DNA from: Auritidibacter sp. Marseille-P8566
Lineage (GTDB): Bacteria > Actinomycetota > Actinomycetes > Actinomycetales > Microbacteriaceae
DNA length: 64,000 nucleotides
Assembly: GCA_945895375.1 (NCBI GenBank)
Contig: CAMDEE010000002.1
Location: 62,001-126,000, forward strand
Reading direction: 5' to 3'
In this document: piece after piece, positions 29,186 to 38,916 of the stretch
Layout of the letters: the number at the start of each line of letters is the position of its first letter
Position numbering within the stretch: the first letter of the stretch is position 1
Translations under genes and position numbers: made by a program
Notes under the pieces: generated by a model
Told to the model about the DNA's origin: nothing
Database searches by the model: none
What the model saw: only the letters and a program-made list of their open reading frames with translations

Positions 29186-29914
29186 TTAGTTTTGACCCAA
29201 GCTTGTCTTCTGAATCTCCGTTAGTTCTCTAGTTCCAATCAGAGCAAGGTCTAGAAGAGCATCGAGTTCTGCTCTATCGAAGGCAACGCCCTCAGCGGTC
29301 CCCTGAACTTCAACGAACTTTCCTTGGCCTGTGACAACAACGTTCATGTCTGTCTCTGCTCGCACATCTTCTGTGTAGGCAAGATCAAGCATTGGTGTTC
29401 CATCGATGATGCCCACTGAAATAGCTGCAATGGAATCAACGATTACTTTGTTCTTAGCTGGGATGTGTCCATGCTCGATGCCATAGTTCACTGCATCTAC
29501 AAGAGCTACATACGCTCCCGTGATTGCAGCGGTTCTAGTTCCACCATCCGCTTGCAGAACATCACAGTCGATAACTATGGTGTTTTCCCCTAGTGCCTTG
29601 AAATCAACTGCAGCTCTGAGTGCTCGGCCAATCAGCCTTGAAATCTCGTGGGTTCTCCCGCCAATCTTTCCTCTAACTGATTCACGATCATTACGGTCAT
29701 GAGTTGCTCTAGGCAACATCGCATATTCAGCTGTTACCCAACCCTCACCCTTACCAACTTTCCAGCGAGGAACACCAGGGGTAAAAGATGCTGTGCAAAG
29801 AACCTTGGTTGAACCAAAAGAGATTAGTGCTGAACCTTCTGCGTGCTCGCTCCAGTTACGCTCAATGGTTACTTGACGTAACTGATCTGCACTGCGTCCA
29901 TCTGCTCTACTCAT
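29186..29914 (-). CDS. rph: Ribonuclease PH
   Basis: A 242-residue phosphorolytic 3'-to-5' exoribonuclease trimming tRNA precursors. Family signatures are [13 protein letters not shown] at the start, [13 protein letters not shown] and [22 protein letters not shown] ribosome site (AGGTAGGAAA) precedes the ATG. It could process the CCA-less tRNA-Arg encoded nearby. Confidence 0.97.
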   Translation of the reverse strand: MSRADGRSADQLRQVTIERNWSEHAEGSALISFGSTKVLCTASFTPGVPRWKVGKGEGWVTAEYAMLPRATHDRNDRESVRGKIGGRTHEISRLIGRALRAAVDFKALGENTIVIDCDVLQADGGTRTAAITGAYVALVDAVNYGIEHGHIPAKNKVIVDSIAAISVGIIDGTPMLDLAYTEDVRAETDMNVVVTGQGKFVEVQGTAEGVAFDRAELDALLDLALIGTRELTEIQKTSLGQN

Positions 29915-29929
29915 TTGATTTCCTACCTG

Positions 29930-30733
29930 TTATTGAATCTGCTCAACACTTTGAACTTCTGGGCCTAAGAACCTTCTGGCAAGGGTAGTAAAACTCTGAG
30001 CATCACCGGTTGCCTGGAATCGAAGCGATGGCTTTGCTTTATCTGTTCTTAGAAGATTGTGTGCGACCAGGGTTCTATAAACATCTTTGGCAGTTTCTTC
30101 AGCACTTGAAACTAATGTGACGTTCTCCCCCATTACGTATGAAAGTGCTCCAGTTAGAAGCGGATAGTGAGTGCAACCAAGAACAAGTGTGTCAACATCG
30201 GCATTCTTGATTGGCGCAAGATAAGTTTCGGCAAGAGCAATCAGCTCAGGCCCTGAGGTAACACCACGCTCAACATAATCAACAAACTCTGGGCAAGCAG
30301 CGCTAGTCAACTCAAAATCAACAGCTGCGGCAAATGCATCCTCATATGCTCTTGAAGTTATGGTTGCGGTTGTTCCGATAACACCAACCTTGCCATTACG
30401 AGTTGCAGCCACTGCTCTTCGAACAGCGGGCTGAATAACTTCAACAACTGGAATGCCTCTGCCCTCGGTGTATCTTTCACGAGCATCTCGTAACACTGCA
30501 GCAGATGCCGTGTTGCAGGCAATAACTAGAAGCTTGACGCCTTCATCAACTAAACGATCCATAACATCAAGGGCAAGCGTTCTTACTTCTTGGATTGTCT
30601 TGGTTCCGTAAGGAGTATTAGCGGTGTCACCTAGGTAAATGACTGATTCATGAGGTAACTGATCGATGATTGCTCGAGCAACAGTTAAACCACCGACTCC
30701 AGAGTCAAAGATACCTATAGGTGAATTGTTCAC
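29930..30733 (-). CDS. murI: Glutamate racemase
   Basis: A 267-residue enzyme making D-glutamate for peptidoglycan. The two catalytic cysteines are Cys73 (VIACNTASA) and Cys186 (LGCTHYPLL); [12 protein letters not shown] is the N-terminal signature. The GTG start has TAGACT exactly 6 bases upstream on the minus strand and no Shine-Dalgarno sequence, so the message may be leaderless despite the same-strand DUF3039 gene 23 bases upstream. Confidence 0.96.
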   Translation of the reverse strand: MNNSPIGIFDSGVGGLTVARAIIDQLPHESVIYLGDTANTPYGTKTIQEVRTLALDVMDRLVDEGVKLLVIACNTASAAVLRDARERYTEGRGIPVVEVIQPAVRRAVAATRNGKVGVIGTTATITSRAYEDAFAAAVDFELTSAACPEFVDYVERGVTSGPELIALAETYLAPIKNADVDTLVLGCTHYPLLTGALSYVMGENVTLVSSAEETAKDVYRTLVAHNLLRTDKAKPSLRFQATGDAQSFTTLARRFLGPEVQSVEQIQ

Positions 30734-30739
30734 TGGTTT

Positions 30740-30745
30740 AGTCTA
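30740..30745 (-). promoter_or_regulatory. -10 box TAGACT for leaderless murI
   Basis: Minus-strand TAGACT (30745-30740) is 6 bases before the GTG at 30733. It would give murI its own promoter in the 23-base gap after the DUF3039 gene. Confidence 0.5.
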
Positions 30746-30756
30746 TTGGCGAAAGA

Positions 30757-31026
30757 TTATTCGTCGCCTGAGCCCTTGCCTTCTTCGTTTTTCTTCATTT
30801 GCTCATAAACGTCTTTGCATTCTGGGCAAACAGGGAACTTTTCAGGGTCTCGGCTAGGAATCCAAACTTTTCCACACAGGGCAACAACTGGGTTACCCAT
30901 AACTGCAGACTCAACAACCTTGTCTTTTCTTACGTAGTGAGAGTATCTCTCGTGATCGCCTGGCTCAATGTTCTGAGTCTGAGGATCAATAGCTACTGAA
31001 GGCTTGTTGATTGTTTGCTGTTCCAT
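30757..31026 (-). CDS. DUF3039 family protein
   Basis: An 89-residue actinobacterial protein with ERYSHYVRKDKVVESAV followed by VALCGKVWIPSRDPEKFPVCPEC. The single Cys plus CPEC pair look like an incomplete zinc ribbon. Its function is not known. A ribosome site (AAAGG) lies 6 bases before the ATG. It is 8 bases downstream of the malic enzyme gene. Confidence 0.85.
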   Translation of the reverse strand: MEQQTINKPSVAIDPQTQNIEPGDHERYSHYVRKDKVVESAVMGNPVVALCGKVWIPSRDPEKFPVCPECKDVYEQMKKNEEGKGSGDE

Positions 31027-31034
31027 TTATACCT

Positions 31035-32426
31035 TTACTGCTTAGAAGCCATGCGAACTGCATCTGCAACTCTTTGCGTCACATCTGCGTGGAAAACGCT
31101 AGGGACAATATACGATGCATTCAACTCATCTGCCTCAACACAGGTAGCTAATGCATCAGCCGCTGCAAGCAGCATCTTCTCTGTGATGATGTTAGCACCG
31201 GCGTCCAACAGTCCTCTGAAGAAACCTGGGAAAGCTAAGACGTTATTGATCTGGTTAGCAAAGTCACTTCGACCAGTTGCAACCACAGCAGCGAACTTTG
31301 CTGCCTGAGCTGGATCAATCTCTGGTGTTGGGTTAGCTAGAGCAAAAACAATAGAACCAGGTGCCATCTTTTGAATATCATCTGCAGTCAAAAGATTTCC
31401 AGCTGAAACTCCGATAAAGACATCAGCACCAACTAGAGCTTCCTTCAGTGTTCCGCTCTTGCGTTCAGCATTTGTGTTTGTCGCAATCCACGCTAGAGAA
31501 GAACCCGCCTTTATGTCGCCTCTACCATCATGAATGATTCCCTTTTGGTCAGCTACGGTGGCATGCTTCAGCCCTGCCGCAAACAGTAACTTCAAGACAG
31601 CAGTTCCAGCAGCACCAGCACCACTCATCACAAGATGAACATCAGAAATGTTTTTGCCAACAACCTTCAGAGCGTTTCTCAAGGCAGCAAGACAAACAAT
31701 TGCTGTTCCATGCTGATCATCATGGAACACAGGAATGTCCAATTCAGCACGAAGACGTTCTTCAATTTCAAAACATCTAGGAGCGGAAATATCTTCTAGG
31801 TTGATACCTGCGAAAACTGGTGCGATTGCTTTGACAGTTCGAACGATTTCCTCAGTGTCCTGAGTATCTAGACAAATAGGAAAAGCATCAATGTTGGCAA
31901 AACGCTTGAATAGAGCTGCCTTACCCTCCATAACCGGAAGAGCCGCGAGTGGCCCTATGTTTCCAAGACCAAGGACTGCAGAGCCATCACTAACAACAGC
32001 GATTGTGTTTCTCTTGATGGTGAGCCTTCTAGCATCTGTCGGGTCTTTCACAATTGCTTCACAGATACGGGCTACCCCTGGTGTGTAGATCAGGGAAAGA
32101 TCGTCACGGTTACGAATAGGAAGCTTGGACTCAATGGTCAACTTTCCACCAAGGTGAGCTAGGAATGTTCGGTCAGAGACCTTGCCAACGACAACACCTT
32201 CAATTTGTTTTAGCTTGTCAACAATCTGTTCAGCGTGCTCTGAGTTAGTGCAGGCACAGGTGAGGTCGATTCTTACACGTTCAGCATCAGAGTGGTTGAC
32301 GTCCACTGCTGTTACAGAGCCACCTGCACGCTCGATTATGGAGGTTAGCTCACTGACTGCAGTGTTCTTTGCAGGAGCTTCCAGACGAATAGTTATTGAG
32401 TACTGAACAGATGGCATCGTTGACAT
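31035..32426 (-). CDS. NAD(P)-dependent malic enzyme with N-terminal ACT domain
   Basis: A 463-residue enzyme decarboxylating malate to pyruvate. The N-terminal 75 residues form an ACT-like regulatory domain. The catalytic part has [40 protein letters not shown] and the NAD-binding [10 protein letters not shown]. Minus-strand CAAACT is 6 bases before the ATG, but an AAAGG 9-10 bases before a second ATG (residue 4, 32417) is an alternative start signal. Confidence 0.93.
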   Translation of the reverse strand: MSTMPSVQYSITIRLEAPAKNTAVSELTSIIERAGGSVTAVDVNHSDAERVRIDLTCACTNSEHAEQIVDKLKQIEGVVVGKVSDRTFLAHLGGKLTIESKLPIRNRDDLSLIYTPGVARICEAIVKDPTDARRLTIKRNTIAVVSDGSAVLGLGNIGPLAALPVMEGKAALFKRFANIDAFPICLDTQDTEEIVRTVKAIAPVFAGINLEDISAPRCFEIEERLRAELDIPVFHDDQHGTAIVCLAALRNALKVVGKNISDVHLVMSGAGAAGTAVLKLLFAAGLKHATVADQKGIIHDGRGDIKAGSSLAWIATNTNAERKSGTLKEALVGADVFIGVSAGNLLTADDIQKMAPGSIVFALANPTPEIDPAQAAKFAAVVATGRSDFANQINNVLAFPGFFRGLLDAGANIITEKMLLAAADALATCVEADELNASYIVPSVFHADVTQRVADAVRMASKQ

Positions 32427-32465
32427 ACCTTTAGTTTGCCAGAACTAACGACAGATAACGAACTA

Positions 32466-33692
32466 TTAGTTAATCTCTGATGCGTCGCCAAGAGTGACTG
32501 AAATAGTAATTTCTTCTCCATCTCGAAGGACTTTGAGCTTAACTACCGAAAACGCTGGGTTTGATCTGATTGCAGCGGTAAGTGTTTTAGCGCCATCAAT
32601 GGCTTTACCCTCACACTCAATAACGACATCTCCAACTTTGAGTCCTGACTTTTCAGCTGGACCACCAGGAGAAAGTTCTTGGATTTGAGCACCAACGCTA
32701 AATGATCCTGAAAACTCTGAGAACTTCGCATCGTTGACCATTGCGCCTAATAGACCGTGGCTAACCTTGCCGGTCTCGATGATTGCATCGGCAACACGCT
32801 TAGCAACATTAGATGGAATTGCGAAACCAACACCGATGTTTCCTGCTTCACCAGAAACACTTGATGAACTTGCAATAGCAACGTTGATACCAATCAGTTG
32901 ACCTTTGTCATTGACTAGAGCACCTCCAGAGTTTCCTGGGTTGATTGCAGCATCGGTCTGAATGACATCAAGATTCACCGGTGGGACATCGTTCTGGTCC
33001 TGCCATAGTTGAAGGCTTGAACCACCATCATCTGGAGCAGCTGATGATTCAACAGAAATCGTTCTGTTCATCGCTGAAATCACTCCCGAGGTTACAGTTG
33101 CGTCATAGCCAAGAGGCGAGCCGATAGCAACAGCAAAGTCACCTACGTTTATAGCCGAGCTGTCAGCGAATTCGATCGGAGTAAAGCCAGAGCCTCTGAC
33201 CTTGATTACTGCAAGGTCATTGGTTGGATCAGTGCCGACAATTGTTGCTCTAAAGATTTTTCCAGCTGAAGTTTTGATTTCAATTCTCACACCGTCTGTT
33301 TTGCCGTTGATGGTAACAACGTGAGCGTTAGTGAGGATGTATCCATCACTAGTTAGAACAACACCTGAACCAGTTCCCGCACCATCACGGCTAGCAACAG
33401 AAAGAGTCACAACCGATGGAAGACCCTTGGCAGCAGCAGCTGAAACCCAGTTGACACTGCTTGGGTTATTGATCACGACGTTCTGAGTAGAAGAAAGAAA
33501 AGGTAATGAACCTGTTGCGCCATATGCGCCAAGGTAAGCACCAAGGATTGAACCAATAGCGGCTATCAAAACAATGACTAGTTTGGTCGGGGCCTTGCGA
33601 GTGGCAGGAGTAGGTGCGCCGACTGATTGGGCAGGGAGTTTTACAGGCTCGCCAAGAAACTGAGTATTAAAGTGACCTTTGTTATCTGTCAT
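32466..33692 (-). CDS. HtrA/DegP-type membrane-anchored serine protease with PDZ domain
   Basis: 408 residues. A cytoplasmic N-terminus is followed by one transmembrane helix (about 37-60), a trypsin-like domain with catalytic His124 (TNAHVV), Asp159 (TNDLAV) and Ser255 (GNSGGAL), then a C-terminal PDZ domain (about 310-400). It should degrade or refold misfolded proteins outside the membrane. A clear ribosome site (AAGGAG) precedes the start. It is not beside tatB, where mycobacteria keep an htrA. Confidence 0.93.
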   Translation of the reverse strand: MTDNKGHFNTQFLGEPVKLPAQSVGAPTPATRKAPTKLVIVLIAAIGSILGAYLGAYGATGSLPFLSSTQNVVINNPSSVNWVSAAAAKGLPSVVTLSVASRDGAGTGSGVVLTSDGYILTNAHVVTINGKTDGVRIEIKTSAGKIFRATIVGTDPTNDLAVIKVRGSGFTPIEFADSSAINVGDFAVAIGSPLGYDATVTSGVISAMNRTISVESSAAPDDGGSSLQLWQDQNDVPPVNLDVIQTDAAINPGNSGGALVNDKGQLIGINVAIASSSSVSGEAGNIGVGFAIPSNVAKRVADAIIETGKVSHGLLGAMVNDAKFSEFSGSFSVGAQIQELSPGGPAEKSGLKVGDVVIECEGKAIDGAKTLTAAIRSNPAFSVVKLKVLRDGEEITISVTLGDASEIN

Positions 33693-33730
33693 TCTGGACT
33701 CCTTGATCTATTTGCTCGAACTTCCACCCT

Positions 33731-33746
33731 ATGTAGGCAACTACAT
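33731..33746. promoter_or_regulatory. Small inverted repeat upstream of htrA
   Basis: ATGTAG-GCAA-CTACAT lies 39 bases upstream of the htrA start, a plausible operator position. The remainder of the 89-base gap is unremarkable. Confidence 0.3.
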
Positions 33747-33781
33747 AATTGTATGAATATCGGCTGACAAAGAACTGAAAA

Positions 33782-34609
33782 TCAGCAACGCCAAGCTTTA
33801 GACCCCAATTCACAAGGCCTGTTTACTAGCCTTGGCGGCTCTTTTGCTTTTTCTGGAGCTTTATCTTCCCCAATCTTGAAACTAAATGGGCTGGCATTCG
33901 ACAGAATGTCTGGCCTTACTCTGGTCCAGTTAGTGAGCCCCGTGAATGAGTACTCGATGGAATAGGTGACTGCGAGTGTGGCTTTGGCATCGCCAGCCAC
34001 GGTTGGCTTAAAGGTTGGCTGTGCCAAACTGCTGAACTTAGGTGACTCCCCGCCTTGGCTAATTCCCCATCGGTATCTAATTGGCGTGAAGCGAATTTGA
34101 GCAGGCAGGGTGAGCAATTTTGTTTTGATTACTTGAGTTTTAGCAGACGAAGAGAACAATACGTTCGTTGCGATCTGAACATTTTTTTCAGGTTTCATGA
34201 AGATTCTTGGAATATCGGGTCGAAAGGATTTTAGAACTGACTGCAACTTGGTTTGACTTGGCCTTCCAACGTTCACAATTGCAACCGGTTGATAAGGCGG
34301 ATAGAGACTCCAACAGCCAACGTGACCTGAGGATAGTAAGCCGAAGGTTAGATCAAGGCTCAAACCATTCGGATATACGAGACATCGTGGTGCACTACTA
34401 ACTTGAGAACCAAGAACGAGGTTTACTGAACCATTTGACCCTTTGACGAGGGTGGCCTTCGAGACACAAAGATTCAGTTGAGATGAGTTACTGATTGCTC
34501 CAACACTTGTGTTGACCATGCTGAAAGCTGGTGGACAGCTAGGACTAGAAACCCAGGCAGAACTGGAAAGAACAATAGATGCAAGCACAAGCATCAAAGG
34601 AGCATACAA
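33782..34609 (-). CDS. Secreted protein of unknown function
   Basis: 275 residues beginning with a signal-peptide-like hydrophobic stretch (residues 2-20, APLMLVLASIVLSSSAW). There are six cysteines in the mature part, which might form disulfides. I recognise no family. The segment RYRWGISQGG to SIEYSFTG (about 175-230) has a beta-rich, PKD/Ig-like look seen in actinobacterial surface proteins. It is flanked by htrA downstream and initiator tRNA upstream, so the operon context gives no clue. Confidence 0.65.
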   Translation of the reverse strand: MYAPLMLVLASIVLSSSAWVSSPSCPPAFSMVNTSVGAISNSSQLNLCVSKATLVKGSNGSVNLVLGSQVSSAPRCLVYPNGLSLDLTFGLLSSGHVGCWSLYPPYQPVAIVNVGRPSQTKLQSVLKSFRPDIPRIFMKPEKNVQIATNVLFSSSAKTQVIKTKLLTLPAQIRFTPIRYRWGISQGGESPKFSSLAQPTFKPTVAGDAKATLAVTYSIEYSFTGLTNWTRVRPDILSNASPFSFKIGEDKAPEKAKEPPRLVNRPCELGSKAWRC

Positions 34610-34651
34610 ACTTCCAAGAAAACCTGATTGAAGTTATGAACAGATATGAAG

Positions 34652-34681
34652 AAAAGGCCCCAACTTTCGTTGGGACCTTTT
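34652..34681. terminator. Intrinsic terminator after initiator tRNA
   Basis: AAAAGG-C-CCCAAC and GTTGGG-A-CCTTTT form a 12-bp stem with one mismatch and a TTTC loop, followed on the minus strand by TTTTCTTC. It lies 7 bases past the CCA end of the tRNA. Confidence 0.8.
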
Positions 34682-34687
34682 CACTAT

Positions 34688-34764
34688 TGGTTGCGGAGGC
34701 AGGATTTGAACCTACGACCTCCGGGTTATGAGCCCGGCGAGCTACCGAACTGCTCCACCCCGCG
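34688..34764 (-). tRNA. Initiator tRNA-Met (CAT), CCA encoded
   Basis: The minus-strand sequence starts CGCGGGG and ends CTCCGCA-A-CCA. The C1:A72 mismatch and the three consecutive G:C pairs in the anticodon stem (GGG/CCC flanking the CTCATAA loop) mark an initiator tRNA. T stem GTAGG/CCTGC. Unlike the tRNA-Arg at 27.9 kb, CCA is encoded. Confidence 0.96.
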
Positions 34765-34794
34765 GCGAAGTTTCAGCCTACCACAAAACCATTA

Positions 34795-37653
34795 CTACTT
34801 GCTTGCCTCCAGAGCGGCAGAAATTGCAGCCTTCAAACGTGCATCTGCTTTACCGTAGGCAGTCCAGTCTCCAGCTTTCATAGCCTCATCCTTATCAAGC
34901 ATGGCTTGACGAGCGTTGGCTAGAGCTGTGGCTAACTGCTGATCAGCGGTCTGGCCTGGGTCAATTGGTGGAATAACTTCCCCACCAGTTCCAGAGCTTC
35001 CAGAGAACAACGCGTTCAGAGCTGAATCTAGGTTGTCTTCAAAGGCAATCTTGTCACCGAAGGCAACAAGGACTTTCTTTAGAAGAGGGAACGAAGTTTC
35101 ACCAGTTGACTGGATGTATACCGGCTGGACGTAAAGCAGTCCACCACCAAGAGGCAGAGTCAATAGGTTACCGTTGAGCACCTTGGTTGAACCCTGTCTC
35201 AGAATGTTTAGAAGTTTAGAAACCTCGCTGTCTGAGTTGAAGTTGTTCTGCACTTGACCAGGTCCTGGAACGATTGTCGTTCTAGGAAGGGTTAACAGTC
35301 GAAGCTTTCCATAGTGATCTGAAACAACTCCGTCTTTATCTCCCGCATCCGAGTCAGCAACGAGATAGCCAGTTAGAACGTTACGGCTTGCATCACCTGT
35401 GGACTTAGGAATAAATGTTGAGTAGATCGAGAACGATGGCTTCTCCTGAGTTGGCACCTGAAGAGTTAGGTAGTAAGGAGGCTGAAGTGAGCCAGTTCCT
35501 GTTCCTTGATCAACTGGGTCATTAGGAGTCATCCAAGCATCCTGCTGTGAGTAGAAAGCACCAGAGTCAGTCACGTGGTACTGACCTAGAACTCCACGCT
35601 GCATCTTGAATAAATCTGCAGGATATCGAACGTGAGAAAGAAGAGAACCTGACATTTCTGAAACAGGGCTAACAGTATTTGGGAATACCTTCATCCAGGT
35701 CTTCAGAATTGGATCTTCTTCATCCCATGCGTAAAGCTTCACAGAACCGTCGTAAGCATCAACTGTTGCCTTAACTGAGTTACGGATGTAGTTGATGGTG
35801 CTTCTACGAATCGGTGAGTTAGTTGAGCTATCCGCAATCACACTGTCAAAGTTTTCAGCTCTTGAATATGGGTAGTTAGCTGAGGTTGTGTAACCATCAA
35901 CAATCCAGACAACTTTGCCCTCAACGATTGCAGGGTAAATGTCATTGTCCAGAGTTAGGTATGGTGCAACCTGAGCAACACGCTCTCTAGGGCTACGGTT
36001 GTAAAGAATCTGAGAGGCATCACTAACAGCATCAGATAGCAGGATCTGTTCGCTCTGGAACTTTAGAGCGTAAGACAAACGCTTGAAAATATCGTCAAGC
36101 CTAGGCCCGCCACCACCCTTGAAGGTGGTCATGGTCTGCTGATCGGTTGATTCACTGTCTTCACCAGCTGGGTAGTCCAGCTCTTTGTCAGCTGCACCTT
36201 CTGGAGCTCCAACAATTGAGTAAGGAGGTGAACTCTCGCCAAAGTAAATGCGTGGCTCATATTCACCCAGAAGGCCCTTTGAAGGAATTCCAGACTGAAG
36301 GAACACAGGCTGACCATCAGGTGAACGCTGGTTTCCGTATGCCGCAACAATTCCATAACCGTGGGTGAAAACAACCACGTTGTTATACCAAGACTGTGAA
36401 GTACCTAGACCTGATTGGTTGAGTTCTCGAACAGCAAGTACAGTGTCCTGAACCTTGCCGTTGATCTTGTAACGATCAACATCTAGGTGATTTTCAAAAC
36501 CGTAGTACTGACGGTACTGCTCTAGTTGCTTGAATGAAGAGCTAACTAGGTTCGGGTCCAAGATTCTGATTTGTGCTGCAGTTTGCGCATCCTTCTTTAA
36601 AGCACCAGCAGTCGCTGTTGTCTTTGCGTCGTACTCAACAGTCTGAACTTTATCTAGACCGTAAGCAGCTCTGGTGGCTTCAATGTTTCTCTGAATGTAT
36701 TCAGCTTCCAGAGTTCTTTCGTTAGGAACTACCTGGAAAGACTGAACGATGCTTGGCCATACGCCACCAAGAATTACAGAAAGAACCAGCATCAAAGATG
36801 TTCCAAGAATCGCTAATCTCCACTTAGCTATCACTGCAGTTGCTAGGAAGAGCAAGGCAACAACGAAAGAAATAGCAGTCAAGATTTGAGCTGCTGGAAT
36901 GCTTGCATTCACATCTGAGTAGGTTGCACCAGTGAACAGACCAGCGGAGCTAGTCATAGTTTCATACTGACCCAACCAAATTGTTGCACCAAGCAAGACC
37001 ATGAATACAGCAGCTAGGGCAGAAATCTGGACTCGAGCAGATCTTGTAAAGGTTGATTGCTTACCGTTGAACTTTATTCCTCCGTAAACCAACTGCAACA
37101 AGATTGCTGGAATTAAAGCGAAGAATGTAACAACTGTTAGGTAAGAAACCAAGACGATATAGAAAGGTAAATCAAAGAGGTAGAAGCTCACATCTAGGTT
37201 GAACTCCGGATCTAATACACCAGCTGGAGTGCTGTTCAGGAATAGAACAACAGACTGCCACTCAGAACTCTGTGAAGTACCAATAAACGCGGCAATCGCA
37301 ACTGGAACCACGAAGAACACTCTTTTGCGCAGACGGTCAAGAATGTCGCGATATTCAGTCAGGTCTCTTCCGAAGAAGTCATTACCTGTGGCATAGATAG
37401 GTCTCAAACGCCAGGCCAAGTAAATGTTTAGCCAGACCACTACACCGGCAAATAGCGCAGCTGCCAAAAAGACCCAGACTTGAGCCCAGATCTGTGTTGT
37501 GAAGACAGATAAGAAGCCAAGCTGGTCAAACCACAACACATCTGTGTATAGTCCGGAACCACTCACAAGCGCAATTGCTATAACTGCGATGATTCCCACT
37601 GAAATCGCTAAAGGCGCTCGCTTACGAATGTCTGCTGCTCTTGTTTGACTCAT
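34795..37653 (-). CDS. UPF0182 family membrane protein
   Basis: 952 residues. Seven predicted transmembrane helices in the first ~310 residues precede a large domain rich in aromatic and charged residues, ending in a Pro/Gly linker and a C-terminal coiled coil (DEAMKAGDWTAYGKADARL). It belongs to UPF0182/COG1615, found widely in actinobacteria and cyanobacteria. The function is not known. Paired with ylbL, it keeps the Rv3193c-Rv3194c order. A ribosome site (AAAGGA) precedes the ATG. Confidence 0.9.
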   Translation of the reverse strand: MSQTRAADIRKRAPLAISVGIIAVIAIALVSGSGLYTDVLWFDQLGFLSVFTTQIWAQVWVFLAAALFAGVVVWLNIYLAWRLRPIYATGNDFFGRDLTEYRDILDRLRKRVFFVVPVAIAAFIGTSQSSEWQSVVLFLNSTPAGVLDPEFNLDVSFYLFDLPFYIVLVSYLTVVTFFALIPAILLQLVYGGIKFNGKQSTFTRSARVQISALAAVFMVLLGATIWLGQYETMTSSAGLFTGATYSDVNASIPAAQILTAISFVVALLFLATAVIAKWRLAILGTSLMLVLSVILGGVWPSIVQSFQVVPNERTLEAEYIQRNIEATRAAYGLDKVQTVEYDAKTTATAGALKKDAQTAAQIRILDPNLVSSSFKQLEQYRQYYGFENHLDVDRYKINGKVQDTVLAVRELNQSGLGTSQSWYNNVVVFTHGYGIVAAYGNQRSPDGQPVFLQSGIPSKGLLGEYEPRIYFGESSPPYSIVGAPEGAADKELDYPAGEDSESTDQQTMTTFKGGGGPRLDDIFKRLSYALKFQSEQILLSDAVSDASQILYNRSPRERVAQVAPYLTLDNDIYPAIVEGKVVWIVDGYTTSANYPYSRAENFDSVIADSSTNSPIRRSTINYIRNSVKATVDAYDGSVKLYAWDEEDPILKTWMKVFPNTVSPVSEMSGSLLSHVRYPADLFKMQRGVLGQYHVTDSGAFYSQQDAWMTPNDPVDQGTGTGSLQPPYYLTLQVPTQEKPSFSIYSTFIPKSTGDASRNVLTGYLVADSDAGDKDGVVSDHYGKLRLLTLPRTTIVPGPGQVQNNFNSDSEVSKLLNILRQGSTKVLNGNLLTLPLGGGLLYVQPVYIQSTGETSFPLLKKVLVAFGDKIAFEDNLDSALNALFSGSSGTGGEVIPPIDPGQTADQQLATALANARQAMLDKDEAMKAGDWTAYGKADARLKAAISAALEASK

Positions 37654-37672
37654 TTTTGTTTTCCTTTATTGT

Positions 37673-38755
37673 TTACTGTTTGCAAGATAGAAGTCGGTCT
37701 GTTCCGCTGTTTAGTGCAATTGCTTTTACTGCTCGAAGTGAATCTTGAATTGTAGAAACCTTAACCACTGTAAGACCATCTGGGATGTTTCCAATAACTT
37801 GGTCACAGTTTTCACTTGGGACTAAGAACCAGCTAACTCCCGCTTTCTTAGCGCCATACATCTTTTGCTTCACTCCCCCAACCGGACCAATCTCTCCATC
37901 TTGGGAGATAGTTCCTGTGCCGGCAATTCTTTGTCCACCGGTCAGTTCTCCAGGAGTTAGTTTGTCGTAGATTGCAAGGGCCAAAATCTGTCCAGCACTT
38001 GGGCCACCGACATTACCCACCTGAACATCGATTGGGAAAGGGAAAGTTGGAACGGTCTGAACGTAAATGCCCATTCGCCATTTGCCATCAATCTGCTTTG
38101 GCAGAACATTGAGTGAAAGTTTCTTGCCGTCGCGAATAACTTCAAGATCCACTGTTCTTTCACCTTGTGTTTCAGCAACAAGCCTTTGAACTTGCTTTAG
38201 CCCAGTTGCTGTTTCACCCTGAACGGTTAGCAAAGTATCCGCTGCTTTGAGAATGTTTCCGGCTGGACCGCTCTTTTCAACCTGAGTGATCTTTAGTTCA
38301 CTGGTGAATGGGATCTCCAGAAGCTTTAGTGCCGCAGCTTTTGCACTTGCTTGGGAATCAAGCATCATCATGTCGGATTCTTCATCCAATCTGGCATCAT
38401 CCCAACCCTCAGGATAAATATCTGTGATGTTGATAACAGTCATTGAACTGTCTATTTGAGCAAGTCCAACATCTAGCCATGAAGCACCTCTAGTTGAATT
38501 ACCCCTCAGGGTAACGGTGAGCATATCCAGTTCACCTGTTACTGGATAAGTTTGTTGACCTGATATTGAAATCATTGGGTCACCGTTGATGTCCCCTAGC
38601 AAGTTGTAAACAGGACCTGGCTGCTCGACTAGATAAGGGGTAGGTGCTAAAACGAGGAAAAGGCTTCCTCCAACAAGCAAGCCCGTTGTAGTCCAGCTAA
38701 TCAGTTTCCCCACTAAGGGTTTTCTTCGAGGTTTTTCATCATTTGAGATCATCAT
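37673..38755 (-). CDS. ylbL: YlbL/Lon-like PDZ-containing membrane protease
   Basis: 360 residues. One N-terminal transmembrane helix (about 18-38), a PDZ domain (about 150-215) and an S16 Lon-type protease domain with the Ser-Lys dyad: Ser253 in GGPSAGQ and Lys296 in GGVKQK. The active site faces outside the membrane. Minus-strand TAGGCT is 7 bases before the second ATG (38752), so a leaderless start at residue 2 is likely. The homologue in M. tuberculosis is Rv3194c. Confidence 0.9.
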   Translation of the reverse strand: MMISNDEKPRRKPLVGKLISWTTTGLLVGGSLFLVLAPTPYLVEQPGPVYNLLGDINGDPMISISGQQTYPVTGELDMLTVTLRGNSTRGASWLDVGLAQIDSSMTVINITDIYPEGWDDARLDEESDMMMLDSQASAKAAALKLLEIPFTSELKITQVEKSGPAGNILKAADTLLTVQGETATGLKQVQRLVAETQGERTVDLEVIRDGKKLSLNVLPKQIDGKWRMGIYVQTVPTFPFPIDVQVGNVGGPSAGQILALAIYDKLTPGELTGGQRIAGTGTISQDGEIGPVGGVKQKMYGAKKAGVSWFLVPSENCDQVIGNIPDGLTVVKVSTIQDSLRAVKAIALNSGTDRLLSCKQ

Positions 38756-38916
38756 CCTTAGCCTAAACGAGCACCTACGACAGCACCTTCATCTTCAGGA
38801 AGTTCTAGGTATTTAGAGTGCTCTGATGGCAACGCTATTGGCGAACAAGCCCCTAGTTCAGCCACAGGCTATGGAGACTTCTGGGTCAAAGCGTTTAGCG
38901 TAGAGTACGAGGACAG

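Noticed and set aside
34646-34858. Plus-strand open frame over initiator tRNA
   Set aside because: It is antisense to the tRNA and its terminator.
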